64,000 nucleotides of DNA from Sapria himalayana. Lineage: Eukaryota; Streptophyta; Magnoliopsida; Malpighiales; Rafflesiaceae. How positions within the stretch are numbered: position 1 is the first letter of the stretch; every line of letters starts with the position of its first letter. The translations under genes and the position numbers were made by a program. Under the pieces are notes generated by a model. It was not told the DNA's origin. It made no database searches and saw only the letters and a list, made by a program, of their open reading frames with translations. The stretch covers positions 514,983 through 578,982 of the forward strand of contig JAREIK010000727.1 in assembly GCA_029783825.1 (NCBI GenBank), written 5' to 3'. This document shows positions 50,001 through 62,010 of this stretch, piece by piece.

Positions 50001-51458
50001 TAAAATAAGAGCCCTATTTGAGGACTTTTTTAAAAAACATCTATGCGGACAGCACATCCATGAAGGGGATAAACTAATAAATGAAGTCAAATTAAATATC
50101 ACTAAGGAGTAAAACCAAATGATGGAAAAAATCCCGGATAGGGAAGAGATTAAAAATGCAGTATTCAGCCTGGACAAAGATAGTGCAGCAGGACTAGATG
50201 GATGGAATAGTAATTTCTTCCAGGTATGCTGGGAAATTATTGAAAAAGATCTTGTACTTGCTATTTCTAGTTTTTTAGCAGGGGCGGATATTCCTAAAAC
50301 ATGGGCAAATTCTCTCATTGTCTTGATATCAAAAAACAAATCCCCACAAAAATGTGAGGACTTTAGACCTATAAGTTTATGTAATGCGATATATAAGATT
50401 TTAGCAAAAATTTTACAAAATAGATTAAGCGATATTTTGCCATATATTATATCACAGGAGCAAACGACCTTCCTTAAAAATAGGTTAATATCGGAAAACA
50501 TAAGATTAGCTTCTGAAATAATGAAAGACATAGCAGTTAAAACAAGAGGGGAGAATTTAGTAGTAAAGTTAGATTTATCGAAAGTATTTGAGAGGGTAGA
50601 ATGGGACATACTCTGCTATACTATGAGAAAATTTGGCTTCTCAGAGTTATGCATTGATATGATATATAGATGTGTGTCTAGTGTATGGGTTAAAGTCATT
50701 GTAAATGGGACGAAAGAAGATGAATTTAAGCTCAAAAGAAGCTTACAGCAAGGAGACCCGTTTTCTCCTTTATTATTTGATATATATTTAGAACTGTTAA
50801 TTCTAAATTTTAAAAAAAAGAATTTCTGAAGGAAAGATCATTTCATTCAGACAACCAAAAAACACTCCAAGAATAGGCTGCCTGGCATATGCCGATGATC
50901 TAATATTTTTTACAAATGCGAGTAAAAGATCTTTGATATACCTTATGGATCTTTTACATACATTTGAATCAGAGACAGGGCAGGTGATAAATATAAAAAA
51001 GTGTCAGTTTATGCTGGCAAAAAAAGTAACAGAAAAGGTGAGTAATAAAGTAAAGAACATCACAAGATTTATCCAGAATAAAGGAGCGCTAATGTATCTA
51101 GGATGTCCTATATATGAAGGTAGACTGAAAGAAGAATACTTAATATCACTACAAGATAAAATGAATACAAAAATAGCAGGTTGGAAAGAAGAGCTATTGG
51201 GCTTTGGGGGTAGGATCACATTAATCACTCATGTCCTTCAATTATTCATCCTCCAAAAAAATTTACAAACAAATTAGAATCAACAATGGCTAACTTTTTA
51301 TGGGGGAAAAAAGACGGAAAGAATAAAATTCACTGGAAAAGATGGGAGGATATTTGCTACCCAAAAGAGGAAGCTGGATTAGGATTAACATCTTTACAGG
51401 ACATGGCAGATGCTTGGGACTGTAAAGTTGGTGGAGGCTAAAAAATGATAGCCTCTAG
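50001..51458 (+). pseudogene. LINE ORF2, reverse transcriptase domain
   Basis: After a frameshift near 49,985 the frame reads IRALFEDFFKKHLCG, a stop at about 50,110, then PDREEIKNAVFSLDKDSAAG and LDGWNSNFFQ. Next come FRPISLCNAIYKILAKILQN (about 50,362-50,421), LVVKLDLSKVFERVEW (first catalytic Asp region, about 50,557-50,604) and LQQGDPFSPLLF (about 50,743-50,778). A shift in the A run at about 50,811-50,820 precedes the active-site box AYADD at 50,885-50,899. After ETGQVINIKKC, further frame changes follow past 51,240. The domain would copy element RNA into DNA at the nicked site. Motifs are well kept, yet at least three frame breaks prevent expression. Confidence 0.9.
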
Positions 51459-52106
51459 GTGAGCTTTATGAGAGCGAAATATGTAGAACATAAAAAGGTG
51501 AATAGGAAAAATGCTTCGAATTCCTGGAAAGCTCTAGAAAAACAGAAAGAAATAGTTGAATCTCATTCTAATGAGGAGAAGAGCGGATGGAAATTGACCC
51601 TTACTTCGCAAGGTAACTTCATGCTCAAAACGGTCAAGAATTTGATTCTAAAGAAAAGGATGATAAACCCAATCTTTAAATGGGTATGGAAAGTTGGCAG
51701 CCCACAAAAAATGTGCTCTCTTGTATGGAAAGCTCTTGTGAATGCATTACCGGTAGATACAAATATTCAAAAAAAAGGTATAAAGATAGCTTCCAGATGC
51801 GATTTCTGTCATCAAGCAACAGAATCTACCGATCATCTATTTTCAGAAGGTAAAATTGCATTTGAAATATGGAAAAAGTTAGAAATATTTAATAATATAA
51901 ATATCAATGAGGAAACTTTAATAGATAGGATTAAGAGGTGGAGGAGGCACCCCCCTAATACACCAACCAAAAAATGGCTAAACCATAATTTACCACGCGT
52001 AGTAATTTGGTGTATATGGAAAGCAAGGAATAAAAGTAGATTCGAGGGCATAAAAATGAATGTAGATGATATCCTAAAAGACATTAAGTTGGAAATCAGT
52101 AATATA
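51459..52106 (+). pseudogene. LINE ORF2, zf-RVT region
   Basis: An open stretch downstream of the reverse transcriptase. It holds FKWVWKVGSPQKMCSLVWKA, then CDFCHQATESTDHLF and IAFEIWKKLEIF, the zf-RVT pattern (W-x-x-x-x-P-x-K, F-x-W-x-x-x, C-x-x-C-x-x-x-x-E-S-x-x-H-L-F-x-x-C); the last Cys of the usual motif is a Gly here (LFSEGK). WLNHNLPRVVIWCIWKARN marks the end of the domain. The frame is broken at 52,106/52,107 by the MITE. The first eight bases of that junction (52,099-52,106, GTAATATA) are repeated after the MITE. Confidence 0.85.
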
Positions 52107-52679
52107 TAGAGGTGTCAAACGGGCCGGCCCAGCACGGCACGGCCCGTTTTTCACGTGCCCAGCCGTGCTGCCGTGCCGTGCCGGGCACGGCACGGTCACT
52201 GTACCGTGCCGTGCCCGGCACGGCACGGTTTTTAAAATTCGGGCACGGCACGGCCCGTGGGCACGGCAAGGCCGTGCCGTGCCGTGCCGGCCCGCTCGGG
52301 CACGGGCGCACGGCAAGGCAGGGCAGGCGGGGGCGGGGCGGGTCGGGTCTGTTTGGACCCGACCCGCGGTCTTTTTACCGGGGGCGGGGCCCGGTTGGGT
52401 CACGAGTCACGACTCAGTGAGTCGTGACCGTGAGTCGTGACTCGTGACTCGTGACTCGTGAGTCGCGACTCACGAGTCACGACTCAGGCACGCGGGCCGA
52501 CGTGCCGTGCCAAGGCACGAGTCGTGCCGGGCCAGGCACGGCCCGGCACGTGGTTCGTGCGGACGGGCCCGGCACGGGCCCGGGCACGTTTTTTTATCGT
52601 GCCGGGCCGGCCCAGGCACGGCCGAACCGTGCCGTGCCTCGTGCCGGGCCGGGCCGGCCCGGCCCGTTTGACACCTCTA
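52107..52679 (+). mobile_element. GC-rich hAT MITE, 573 bp, inside the LINE
   Basis: It starts TAGAGGTGTCAAACGGGCCG and ends with the inverted CGGCCCGTTTGACACCTCTA. Both sides carry the duplication GTAATATA (52,099-52,106 and 52,680-52,687). The first part (52,107-52,395) matches the reverse complement of the 13-kb MITE almost base for base, including GGTCTTTTTACCGGGGGCGG. Extra sequence of about 200 bases at 52,395-52,610 includes repeats of GTGACTC and its inverse (52,428-52,485), able to form a hairpin. It encodes nothing; open frames across it reflect GC-rich composition. Element plus duplication adds 581 bases, which shifts the LINE frame by two. Confidence 0.95.
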
Positions 52680-53305
52680 GTAATATATCCTATACAAAAC
52701 CTATCATATTAGATAATTCTGAAATGGATAAAGAAGCCAGGAAAACATGGAATCTCTCCACTAAGATTAAAAGGATTCATTGGGTTAAAAGTATAAGCTG
52801 GAATAGGCCCCCAGAAGGGAAACTATCGTTGAATACTGATGGTAGTTTCAATAGAGACTTAGGAATTGCAGGAGGTGGAGGAGTAATAAGAGACTCTGAA
52901 GGTAGAATTAGGAAAGCTTTCACACTAGTAGGAAAATCCTACTCTGCACTGCACTCAGAAATTAGGGCACTAAAGGAAGGATTATATGTATGTAATAAGC
53001 TAGGGTATAGAAATTTGCAAATACACGTAGACTCAACATTATTGGTTGAGTTATTTAATAAAAAGCTAGTACTGTGGCGGCATGAGGAGGAGATAGAAAT
53101 AATAGTGAGTCTTGCTAAAGAATTAAATGCATCAATATTACATGTATACAGGGAAGCAAATGCATTGGCAGACAAGCTTGCTAAAATAGGATTGTTAGAA
53201 GGAGCGGCGGAGTATGATGAGGAATCTTTACCGATAAAATTGAAAGGATTAGCAAGATTAGATAAAATTACATTGCCTTACCTAAGAATAAGTAAACATA
53301 GATAG
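52680..53305 (+). pseudogene. LINE ORF2, RNase H domain
   Basis: Downstream of the MITE the frame stays open to 53,305. It reads WNRPPEGKLSLNTDGSFN (first catalytic Asp), GGGVIRDSEGRIRKAF, YSALHSEIRALKEGL (catalytic Glu), LQIHVDSTLLVELF (second Asp) and HVYREANALADKLAK (third Asp). All four acidic positions of the plant-LINE RVT_3 type RNase H are therefore present. The domain would degrade RNA in RNA-DNA hybrids. It is cut off from the rest of ORF2 by the MITE and listed as a broken part, although this piece itself is intact. The stop at 53,303-53,305 is the likely original end of ORF2. Confidence 0.88.
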
Positions 53306-54207
53306 GAATATTGTTTAAAGAAGTAGCGCGGTGTGTAGTTTTCTTTGCAGGATATGGCTATGCGGGAAGAAGCCAAACACACATAATCAGGTGATTCAGC
53401 AAGAGGTAGAAGGGAAGATAAAATGAATTGAAATTGTAGTATTTGTTGTTTTTTTTGTTTTCTTAGCAGCTTAACAGGCTTCAAGCTAAGGAAAGACAGC
53501 AAAGAAGGATGTGTTTGGAGGAAGAACACTCTTTATCTTGTTTCGCAAAACTTCCTTTTAAATTTTTTTTGTTTGAGATCCGTAACCTAGTTTAAAGGAA
53601 ATGATGAGTCATGTGTTATTTTATGTGGTTAAAAGATCAATAGAATCCAGAATATAGAATCTGGAATAGATTAAACTAGGAGCGAGATAAGGTGCAATTC
53701 AGATTTGGAAGGATTAAAGGCAAGAGATATAAAAGGTTAGAGGATGAAGGAAGGAGAAGGGGAGGGATAAAAAGCTATGGAAAGAACATCCAGCAGAAGT
53801 TCTATACAGCTATCCAGAATATAATCAGCTGGATCAATCAAAGGTAAGTAAATAGATAGAGTTAATTTTTACACAACTTCTGTATTTTTTTTGCAGGAAT
53901 TATAATGACAATAGGAGTATTCAACGAATGGAGGCATAGGAAAGCTTCAAATATGCCTAGGTAGCAAAGAAAGATAAGGTCTAAAGGATAAAGAGCAGAA
54001 AGGAGGCATAAAAGTTAATACAAAAAGGATTATAAAGTAGGACCTAAAGCGTTAAAGTATAGAAACACATAAGCTCATTTAGACTTGAAACTTTCTTTTT
54101 TCTTGGATAAGGGTCTAAGAGGGAATTGGGTAGATGCTAGTTTGTACAAATGGTATTCCTCCGCCAAAAGAGAGGGTTATTATTAATAATAAAAACCTTT
54201 TAAAAAA
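53306..54207 (+). other. LINE 3' region
   Basis: About 0.9 kb without long frames. Its last 110 bases, from GGATAAGGGTC through TACAAATGGTATTCCTCCGC to an A-rich tail, are shared with the 116-bp copy at 40,646-40,761, which shows that this is the true LINE 3' end recognised during retrotransposition. Confidence 0.8.
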
Positions 54208-56696
54208 ATAGAGAGATAGATATACAGATAGATATACATATAGATATATAAATAGATAGATATACAAATAGATAGACTGATAGATAGATAGAAAAATAGA
54301 TAGATATATAAATAGATATATAGACAAAAGAATAATTAGATAGATAGATAGACAAATAGATATATAGCCAATTAGATATATAGATAGATAGACATACAAA
54401 TAAATAGATTTATAGATTTATTGATAGATAGATTGATAGATTGATTGATAGATAGACAGATGGATATATAGCCAAATTGATATATAAATTTTTGACAGAT
54501 TAATAGACATTTTAAAGATAGATAAATAGACAAATTATTAGAAAGATAGATAGACTGATAGATAGAGATAGATATATAGATATATAGATAGAAAGATAGA
54601 TATATAGATAGATAGATGATAGAAAGATATAGTGACAGATAAATAGATAGATAGATTGACATATAAAAGTACATACATATAGATAAATAGATAGAAAAAT
54701 AGAGAGATAGATCAAAAGACAGATAGATATAAGGATAGATATATAGATACTTAGATAGTTAGATAGATAAATAGATAGATAGTTAGAAAGGATAAAAAGA
54801 TATATAGAAAGATAGAAATATATATAATTAGACAAATAGTTAGACTGAGAGATAGATAAATAGATAGATAATTAAATAGTTAGATAGATTGATAGATAAA
54901 TAAAAAGATAGACAAATAGATAGATAGACAGAAATAAAGATAGTTTGATAGATTAATTGATAGACAAATAGATTAAAAAATAGATAGATAGATAGATAGA
55001 CAGATTAATAAATAGACAGATAGATAAATAGATAGATAAAAATATTGATAGATAGATATATAGATAGACAGACAGACAGACAGAAAGATAAAGAGATAGA
55101 TAGATAGATAGATAAATTGATAGACAGTTAGATAGGTAGGTAGACAAATAGATAGACAGAATGATAGAAACATAAATAGACATACAGATAGATAGATAGA
55201 TAGATAGACATTTATAAAAATAGCAAATAAATAGATAGATAAATAAATAGATAGATAAACACATAGACAAATAAAGATATAGACATATAAACAGATACAA
55301 AGATCGATAGATAAATATAAAGACAGATAAACAAATAGACGAATATATAGTTATATAGATAGAAAGACAAATAGACAAATTAACAGGAATATAGACAAAT
55401 AGATAGTTATATAGATGGATAAATTGATATATATACAGATAGATAGACAGATAAATAGATAGATTAATCGATAGATAATTAGTGACATATTGATATATAG
55501 ATAAATAGATAGATAGGCATATAGTCAGATAAATAGATATATTAATAGATAGATAAATAAAAAGGTAGATATATAGTTAAATTGATAGATAGTAAGATAG
55601 AAAGATAGATAGCTAGAATTATAGGCAGATATATAGATTAATAGATACATATATAGATAGATAGATAGATATATAAATAAATAGTGAGATAGATATAAAG
55701 ATATAAAGATAGATAGACAAATAGAAAGATAGAGAGATAGACAAATAGACAGATAGATAAATAGATAAATAGACACATAAACATAATGACACATTCATCC
55801 AAAGACATATGGACAGGTAGATATATACACATATAGACATATAGACATATAGACACATAGATAAATAGAAAATAGATAGATAAATAGATAGAAAGATAGA
55901 AATATAGATAGATAGAGAGATATACAAATAAATAGATAGAGACATAGACACAAATAAATATATAGATAGATAGACTATATATATTTGCCTATCTATCAAT
56001 CTCTCACTATTTATCACTAATTATAGATAGACTATGTATCTATAAATAGATAGACATATAGATACACACTTAGACAATTAGGTGGATAAACAAATAGATA
56101 GATTGATAAACAAATAGATATATATACATATTCATATATTAAAAGATTGAAAGGTTGAGAAATATAAAAATTGATGGATACACATATACATAAATAGATA
56201 GATAGATAGATAGAAAAAGATCTTTAGAAAGAAAGATTGATTGATTAATAGATAAATAAAAAGATATTCATATAAACATATAGACAGATAGAAAGATATA
56301 TAGATTGATAGGTTGATACATAGAATGATAGTTAAGTAGATATATATATATATATATAGAAATATAGATAGACATAAATATAGAAAGATAGATAGACATA
56401 CATATAAATAAATATATAGTTATATAGATAGATAGTCAGATGGATATATATATATATATTGATAGATATACTGAAATACAAAAATATAGTTAGATATATA
56501 GACTAATAAAATTATAGACAGATAAATAGATTGACACCGAAATAAAACAAATAAAAATATAAATAGACACTTATATAGATAGATAGATAAAAAGATAGAC
56601 AGACAGTTAAACTAATAGATAGATAGATAGATAAATACATAAATAGATAGTTATATAGATTGATAGATATATAGATATATTGACAGATATACAATT

Positions 56697-56786
<90 letters not shown>

Positions 56787-59700
56787 AAATAGATAGATAG
56801 ATAGATAAATAGAAATATAAACACTTACACTAATAGGTTAAATGATAAATAGAGAGAACATAGATAGGCAGATAGATAGATAAATAGAAAGATAGTTAGC
56901 CACATAGATAGAAAAAAAGATAGATAGATAGACAAATAAACAAATACACAGATAGACAAATAAATAGATAGAAAGATTGACAAATAGACAGATATGATAT
57001 ATAGATAGAGAGTTAAATAGATAGATAATAGATAGAAAAATAGATGGATAGACACGTAGATAGTTAGAAAAAAACATAAGAAGATAATTAGATAGACAGA
57101 TAGATAAATAGTTAGTTAGATAGTTATTTAGATACATAAATAGGTTGATTGACTAAATGATAGATAGATATATAGACAAATAAAGTGAATGACAGATAAA
57201 TAGATAGATAGGTATATAGATTGATAGATAGATTTTTAGTTAGTGGTATAGAATGACTAATTGACAAATTGATAGAGAGAGAAGCATATAGATAGTCATA
57301 TATATAGATAGATATAAATATAATTAGATAGGTAGATAGATAGATATACAGATAAATTAATAAATAGATATGCACATAGAAAGCTAGATATATTGATAGA
57401 CAACTAGAAAGCTAGATATATTGATAGACAACTAGAAAGTTAGATAGTCATTTTGATATATAGATATATAAATTGATTGACAGATACAAAGATACACAGA
57501 TAATCAAATAGATAGATAATTAGATCAAAAAATAGATAGATAGATAGACCATATATGAAGATAAATAGATAAATAGATTGATAGATATATAGATAAATAG
57601 ATTGCTAGATATATATATATAGATAGATTGATAGATAGATAGAAAAATAAATAGTTACATAGTAGATAGATTGATAGACAGATTGACAGATATATAAATA
57701 GATAGATATGTAGATTGATAGAAAGACAAATAGATAGATATAGAGATATAAAGGCAAATAAACATATAGAAATAGACAGAAAGATAGACAGATATATAGA
57801 CATATAATGTTTGATAAATAGATAGATAAATAAAGTTATAGACAGATAGCTAGAAAGAGATAAATACATAGATAGATATAAAGATAGATTGATAGATACA
57901 CAAATAGATAAAAAGATAGATCAATAGATAGTTAGATAGATAGAAATCCATTTAGATAGATAGATTGATTGATTGATAGTAAAATAAATAGATTTATAAA
58001 TAGAGAATCAGATAGATTGATTTATAGATAGATAGGAAAATAAATAAATAGATAGATAGACAGACAGTTAAGTCGATAGGTAGATATACAATTACATAGA
58101 TTATTAGATAGAGAGATTGATTGATTTTATTGATAAATATATAGATAAACAGATACACAGATAGATAGATTGACAGATAAGCATAAAGATAGATAGAAAA
58201 ATAGATAAATAGACTAAGAGACTGATATAATGAAAGAAAGTTAGATAGTTTGATAGATAGCTAGATAGATAGACATGCAGATAAATAGATAGATAATTAG
58301 TTAGATTGTTAGATAGATAGATAGATAGACAAATAAATTGATAGACAAATAGACAAATAGATAGATAGAGAAATATATCTTTTCAAAGATAAACAGATAG
58401 ATAGATATAAAGATAAATAGATAAATATATAGATCGATAGACAAATAAATAAATACATATACAAATAGATAGAGGGACAGAAAATAGACATATAGATATA
58501 TAGATAGATAGATATACATATATATATATAGACAAATAAACAGATAATAAATAGATTGATAGACAAATAGATAGCTAGACATATAGATAGATATATAAAA
58601 AGACAGATAAACAAATAGAAAGATTGATGGACAAATAAATAGATAGACTAATAAATTAATAGATAGCTAGATAGATAAACATATAGACATATAGATAGAT
58701 AAATGGCTAGATAGATGGATAGACAAATCGATATAAATATAGATTGATAGATAGTTACGTAGACACATAGATACATAGATAGATAGATTGATTGAAAGAT
58801 ATATAGAAAGATAGACACATACACATTAAGTTACATAGACTAATAGAAAGATTCACATATAGGAAAAATACACTTATAGAATAATAGATAGTTAGAAAAA
58901 TAGACAAATTGATAAATAAACACTTAGACACATAAACATATAGACAGATAGATATATAAAAAAATAGATAAATATAAAGATAGATATAAAGATAGATATA
59001 TAAATAAATAGACACATATACAAATAGATAAATAGACAAATTAATAAATAGATAGATAAATATATACATAGATAGATAGATAAATAGATACATAGATCAA
59101 GAGATATATAGACAGTGAGATAGAAAGTTAGACAAATAGGCAAATAGATAGATAGATAGATAGTAAATATAAAGATAGAAAGAAAGATAGATAGACAGAT
59201 AAATAGATAGATATATAGATAGATTGTTAGATAGACAGATAGATAGATAGATATATAGATAAATAGCTAATGAAAAAGATAGATATAAAAATAAAAAGAC
59301 TTATATATAAACTGATAAAAAATAAAATTGATAAATAGACAAATATACAGATATATAGATAGTTAGATTGTTAGATAGATAAATTTATGTTAGATAGACA
59401 AATAAATAAATAGATATATAGATAGCCACATAGACAGATAGATAGATAGATAAATAGATAGATATACAAATAGATAAATAAAGACATAGATAGATAAAGA
59501 AATAAAAAATTGATAAATAGATAGGTTGATATATAGAAAAGATAGATAAATAAAAAGATATATAGATAAATAGGTAAAAAGATTGATTCATAGAAAAATA
59601 ACAGATAGTTAGATAGTTAGATAGATGGATAGAGAGATAGATAGATTGATAGATTGATAGATTAAATAGATAGATAGAGATAGACAGATAGACAAATAGC

Positions 59701-59822
59701 CATATAGATAAGTAGAGATATAGATAGATAGATAGATAAATAGATACTTAGATAGATAGATATATAGACTAATTGATTGATTGATAGATAAACATATAAA
59801 CATATAAAAAATAGATAAATAG
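54208..59822 (-). repeat. Degenerate GATA array, segment 3
   Basis: Continuation of the array beyond the LINE, same orientation. It includes a pure AT run at about 56,700-56,781, one of the longest in the window, a short local duplication at 57,382-57,440 around AAGCTAGATATATTGATAGAC, and a small patch in TATC orientation at about 55,986-56,020. Confidence 0.95.
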
Positions 59823-59825
59823 ATC

Positions 59826-60226
59826 CATTCGTTGGAGTATACGAAGGGAGTAAACTTTGAGACTGAACTCGATCCAGTCTCAAAAAATGTAGTGCCAAGT
59901 TGGGTTTGACTAGGATCTAAGGGTCCATGTTTTTTGGTGCATAATTCGGCATGCCTCTTAAGGTGCCCAGTCCCACATGAACTCTTGCATGTTAAAAGTC
60001 TCATACAATATTTGCACTGTGCCATATCAAGTTCCTCACCCCTAACATTTACTTGTGTTATGATTTTAAAATGAGTCCAAACTATAGATGTCCTTTTAGT
60101 TTTTTGTTTTTTAGAACTTTAGGTTGAGACGATTAGAGAAACCAAAGTTTCAGCAGCCACAGACGTCTGTGTAACACTAACATTTTCATTTTCCAAATTT
60201 AAATACGTGTCAGGTGTATTTGTCAT
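59826..60226 (-). pseudogene. hAT transposase N-terminus with BED zinc finger
   Basis: The likely start is the ATG at 60,226-60,224 (MTNTPDTYLNLENENVSV...). One in-frame TAA lies at 60,121-60,119. The frame then reads KRTSIVWTHFKI, MAQCKYCMRLLTCKSSCG and TGHLKRHAELCTKKHG. This is the BED finger (W-x-x-F, C-x-x-C, H-x-x-x-H) with both Cys and both His present, and the T-x-H-L-x-R-H form is usual in plant hAT transposases of the RICESLEEPER type. A DPSQTQL segment follows, and the frame runs into array sequence after about 59,826. BED fingers bind the element's ends. With no catalytic domain left, this copy cannot transpose by itself. Confidence 0.85.
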
Positions 60227-60690
60227 TTTTTATGTTTTTTGTTCCTATGTTTTTCTAGAGAGAGAAGCTTTAGAGAGAGAAAGTAAATAAAAACGTAAAA
60301 TAAATTGCCCGGTAAAAGCAATGAGGTTAGTCATGTGCAAGGTGCACCGCAGGAAGCTCTGATGTTCAATACTCAAGTAGAGTTTCACGAAAATCCAGGC
60401 CGAAATCAAAAACTCGAGGCCCGAGAGAGAGATGCACGGTTTATGTGAGAGAGAGAAAGTTTTGAGAGGAGAATAGGAGATATGTTTTTGAAAAACATAA
60501 ATGTTATAGGGAGGGGGGTAGAATTTATAGGCTAAAGAAATTAATTTTTTATAAAAAAAAGAAATTTTTTTATTATTTTTTTGATTTTTTAGTATATTTT
60601 TAAGGGGCAGAATCACGAGGACCGTTGGATTCTGCTTCCTAGCCGTTGGAGGCGAATCCAACGGCTGAAAATCTGTGATGTTAGAATTTT
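60227..60690 (-). other. Leader of the BED-hAT element
   Basis: Between the GC-rich terminus and the BED frame. It contains AGAGAGAG patches (60,251-60,280 and 60,422-60,470), an A/T run (60,540-60,600) and the inverted pair AACGGTCC/AACGGCT near 60,620-60,665. A minus-strand open frame at 60,661-60,245 has no domain and is not taken as a gene. Confidence 0.55.
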
Positions 60691-60997
60691 TTTTTTTGGC
60701 CGTTGGGATTGGTCGGGTCTAAGCCCGTCGGGTATCGGCAGTCGGGACCGCGGGTCGGGTCCAATCAGACCTGACTCGCGGTCTTTTTTACCGGGAGGGA
60801 GGGGGCAGGGGACGGGTCACGCATTCACGCTCACGCCCACGCCCCACGCCGCCACACGTGCCTGCGTGAACCGGCACGGGATGAACCCGTGCCGGCATGC
60901 CGTGCCACGGCACCGGCTGTTCCTAACTCAGGCACGGCACGGGCCCGGGCACTGTTTAAAAACGTGCCGGGCCGGGCCGGCACGTTTGACACCTCTA

Positions 60998-61969
60998 ATA
61001 TAGATAGACAAATTGAAATATAGAAAGAAAGATAGATATACTTATAGAAAGATAGACAAATAGTTAAATAGATTGATTGATGAAAAGTTAAATAAATAGA
61101 TTAATAGATAGGCATTTTAGTAAATTGATAGACAGCTAAATAGATTGATAGATAGACAGATAGAAAAATAGATAGATAAATAAGGAGACATTTAGACTTA
61201 TAAACTAATAGACTGATAGACTAATAGACTAATAAATAGTTGGATATGTAGACATAAATAGAAAGATTTATATAGAAATAGATAGTTAGACAAATAGACA
61301 GACATATAGATAGATAGATCGAATGATTGATTAAATGATAGATTGATAGACTCATAGACATAAAGATAGTTAGATAGTTAGACAGATAAATAGATAGAAA
61401 AAATAGATAGTTACATAGATATATAAATTTAAACTTAGACATATATAAAAATAGATAGATAGATAGGTATACATATATAAATATAGATCAATAGAAAGAA
61501 AGATATGAAAATAGATATATATTTTGTTAGAGAGATCTATATACATATAGATAGATAGACAAATAGATAAATTTTCATATAAGAATATAGGTAGATATAG
61601 GGAGAGATATATAGATATAAAGATATATACACAAATATATAGATAAATAGATAAACAATAAAATATTAGATAGACACAAAGTTAGATATATAGAAAGATA
61701 GATAGTAGATAGAGAGATAGTAGATATATAGATAAACAAATAATAGATACATAGAAAGATAGATAGATAGATAGACATATAGACAGATACACATAAAATA
61801 GGCAGAATCATTGATAGATAAATATATTGATATACTAATAGATAGATAGATAAATAGATAGACAGATATATAGATTCAAAAGATAGATAATAGTTAGATT
61901 ATAGATATACAAATGAAGGATAGACAGATAGGCAGACAAATAGACAGATATATAGTATAGTAATATATA

Positions 61970-62010
<41 letters not shown>

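Larger units (their letters stand above)
47396..54207 (+). mobile_element. L1-type plant LINE, near full length, inactive
   Basis: The element starts where GATA repeat gives way to CCCTTTTTCTAGAGAGAG (about 47,396) and ends in TTTTAAAAAAA at about 54,207, where GATA repeat resumes. The order is ORF1 (DUF4283-like plus zinc knuckle), ORF2 with endonuclease, reverse transcriptase, zf-RVT and RNase H, then a 3' region of about 0.9 kb. A GC-rich hAT MITE interrupts it at 52,107-52,679. At least five frameshifts and several stops make it inactive. No long perfect target duplication could be seen at its ends, and judging one by eye in a GATA array is unreliable. Confidence 0.9.
59823..60997 (-). 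mobile_element. 5' fragment of a BED-finger hAT element, truncated
   Basis: On the minus strand the element starts at 60,997 with TAGAGGTGTCAAACGTGCCG, the terminus shared with both MITEs. The first ~310 bases are very GC-rich, contain GGTAAAAAAGACCGCGAGTC near 60,792, the same landmark as in the MITEs, and are followed by a leader with inverted AACGGC words (60,645-60,705) and then the BED-finger frame. At 59,822 the sequence passes abruptly into GATA repeat. No second terminus exists there, so the catalytic part and 3' end are missing. Bases 60,998-61,005 (ATATAGAT) should be the right target duplication; the left one is lost. Confidence 0.88.

Noticed and set aside
47915..50609. Minus-strand frames opposite LINE ORF1 and ORF2
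   Set aside because: Shadows of the LINE coding strand without recognisable domains.
52074..52712. Similar frames across the second MITE
   Set aside because: Same reason. Only the part after 52,679 continues a real protein, the LINE RNase H.
60245..60661. Minus-strand frame of 138 codons upstream of the BED finger
   Set aside because: It sits in the presumed non-coding leader, has no domain and is not in register with the BED frame.
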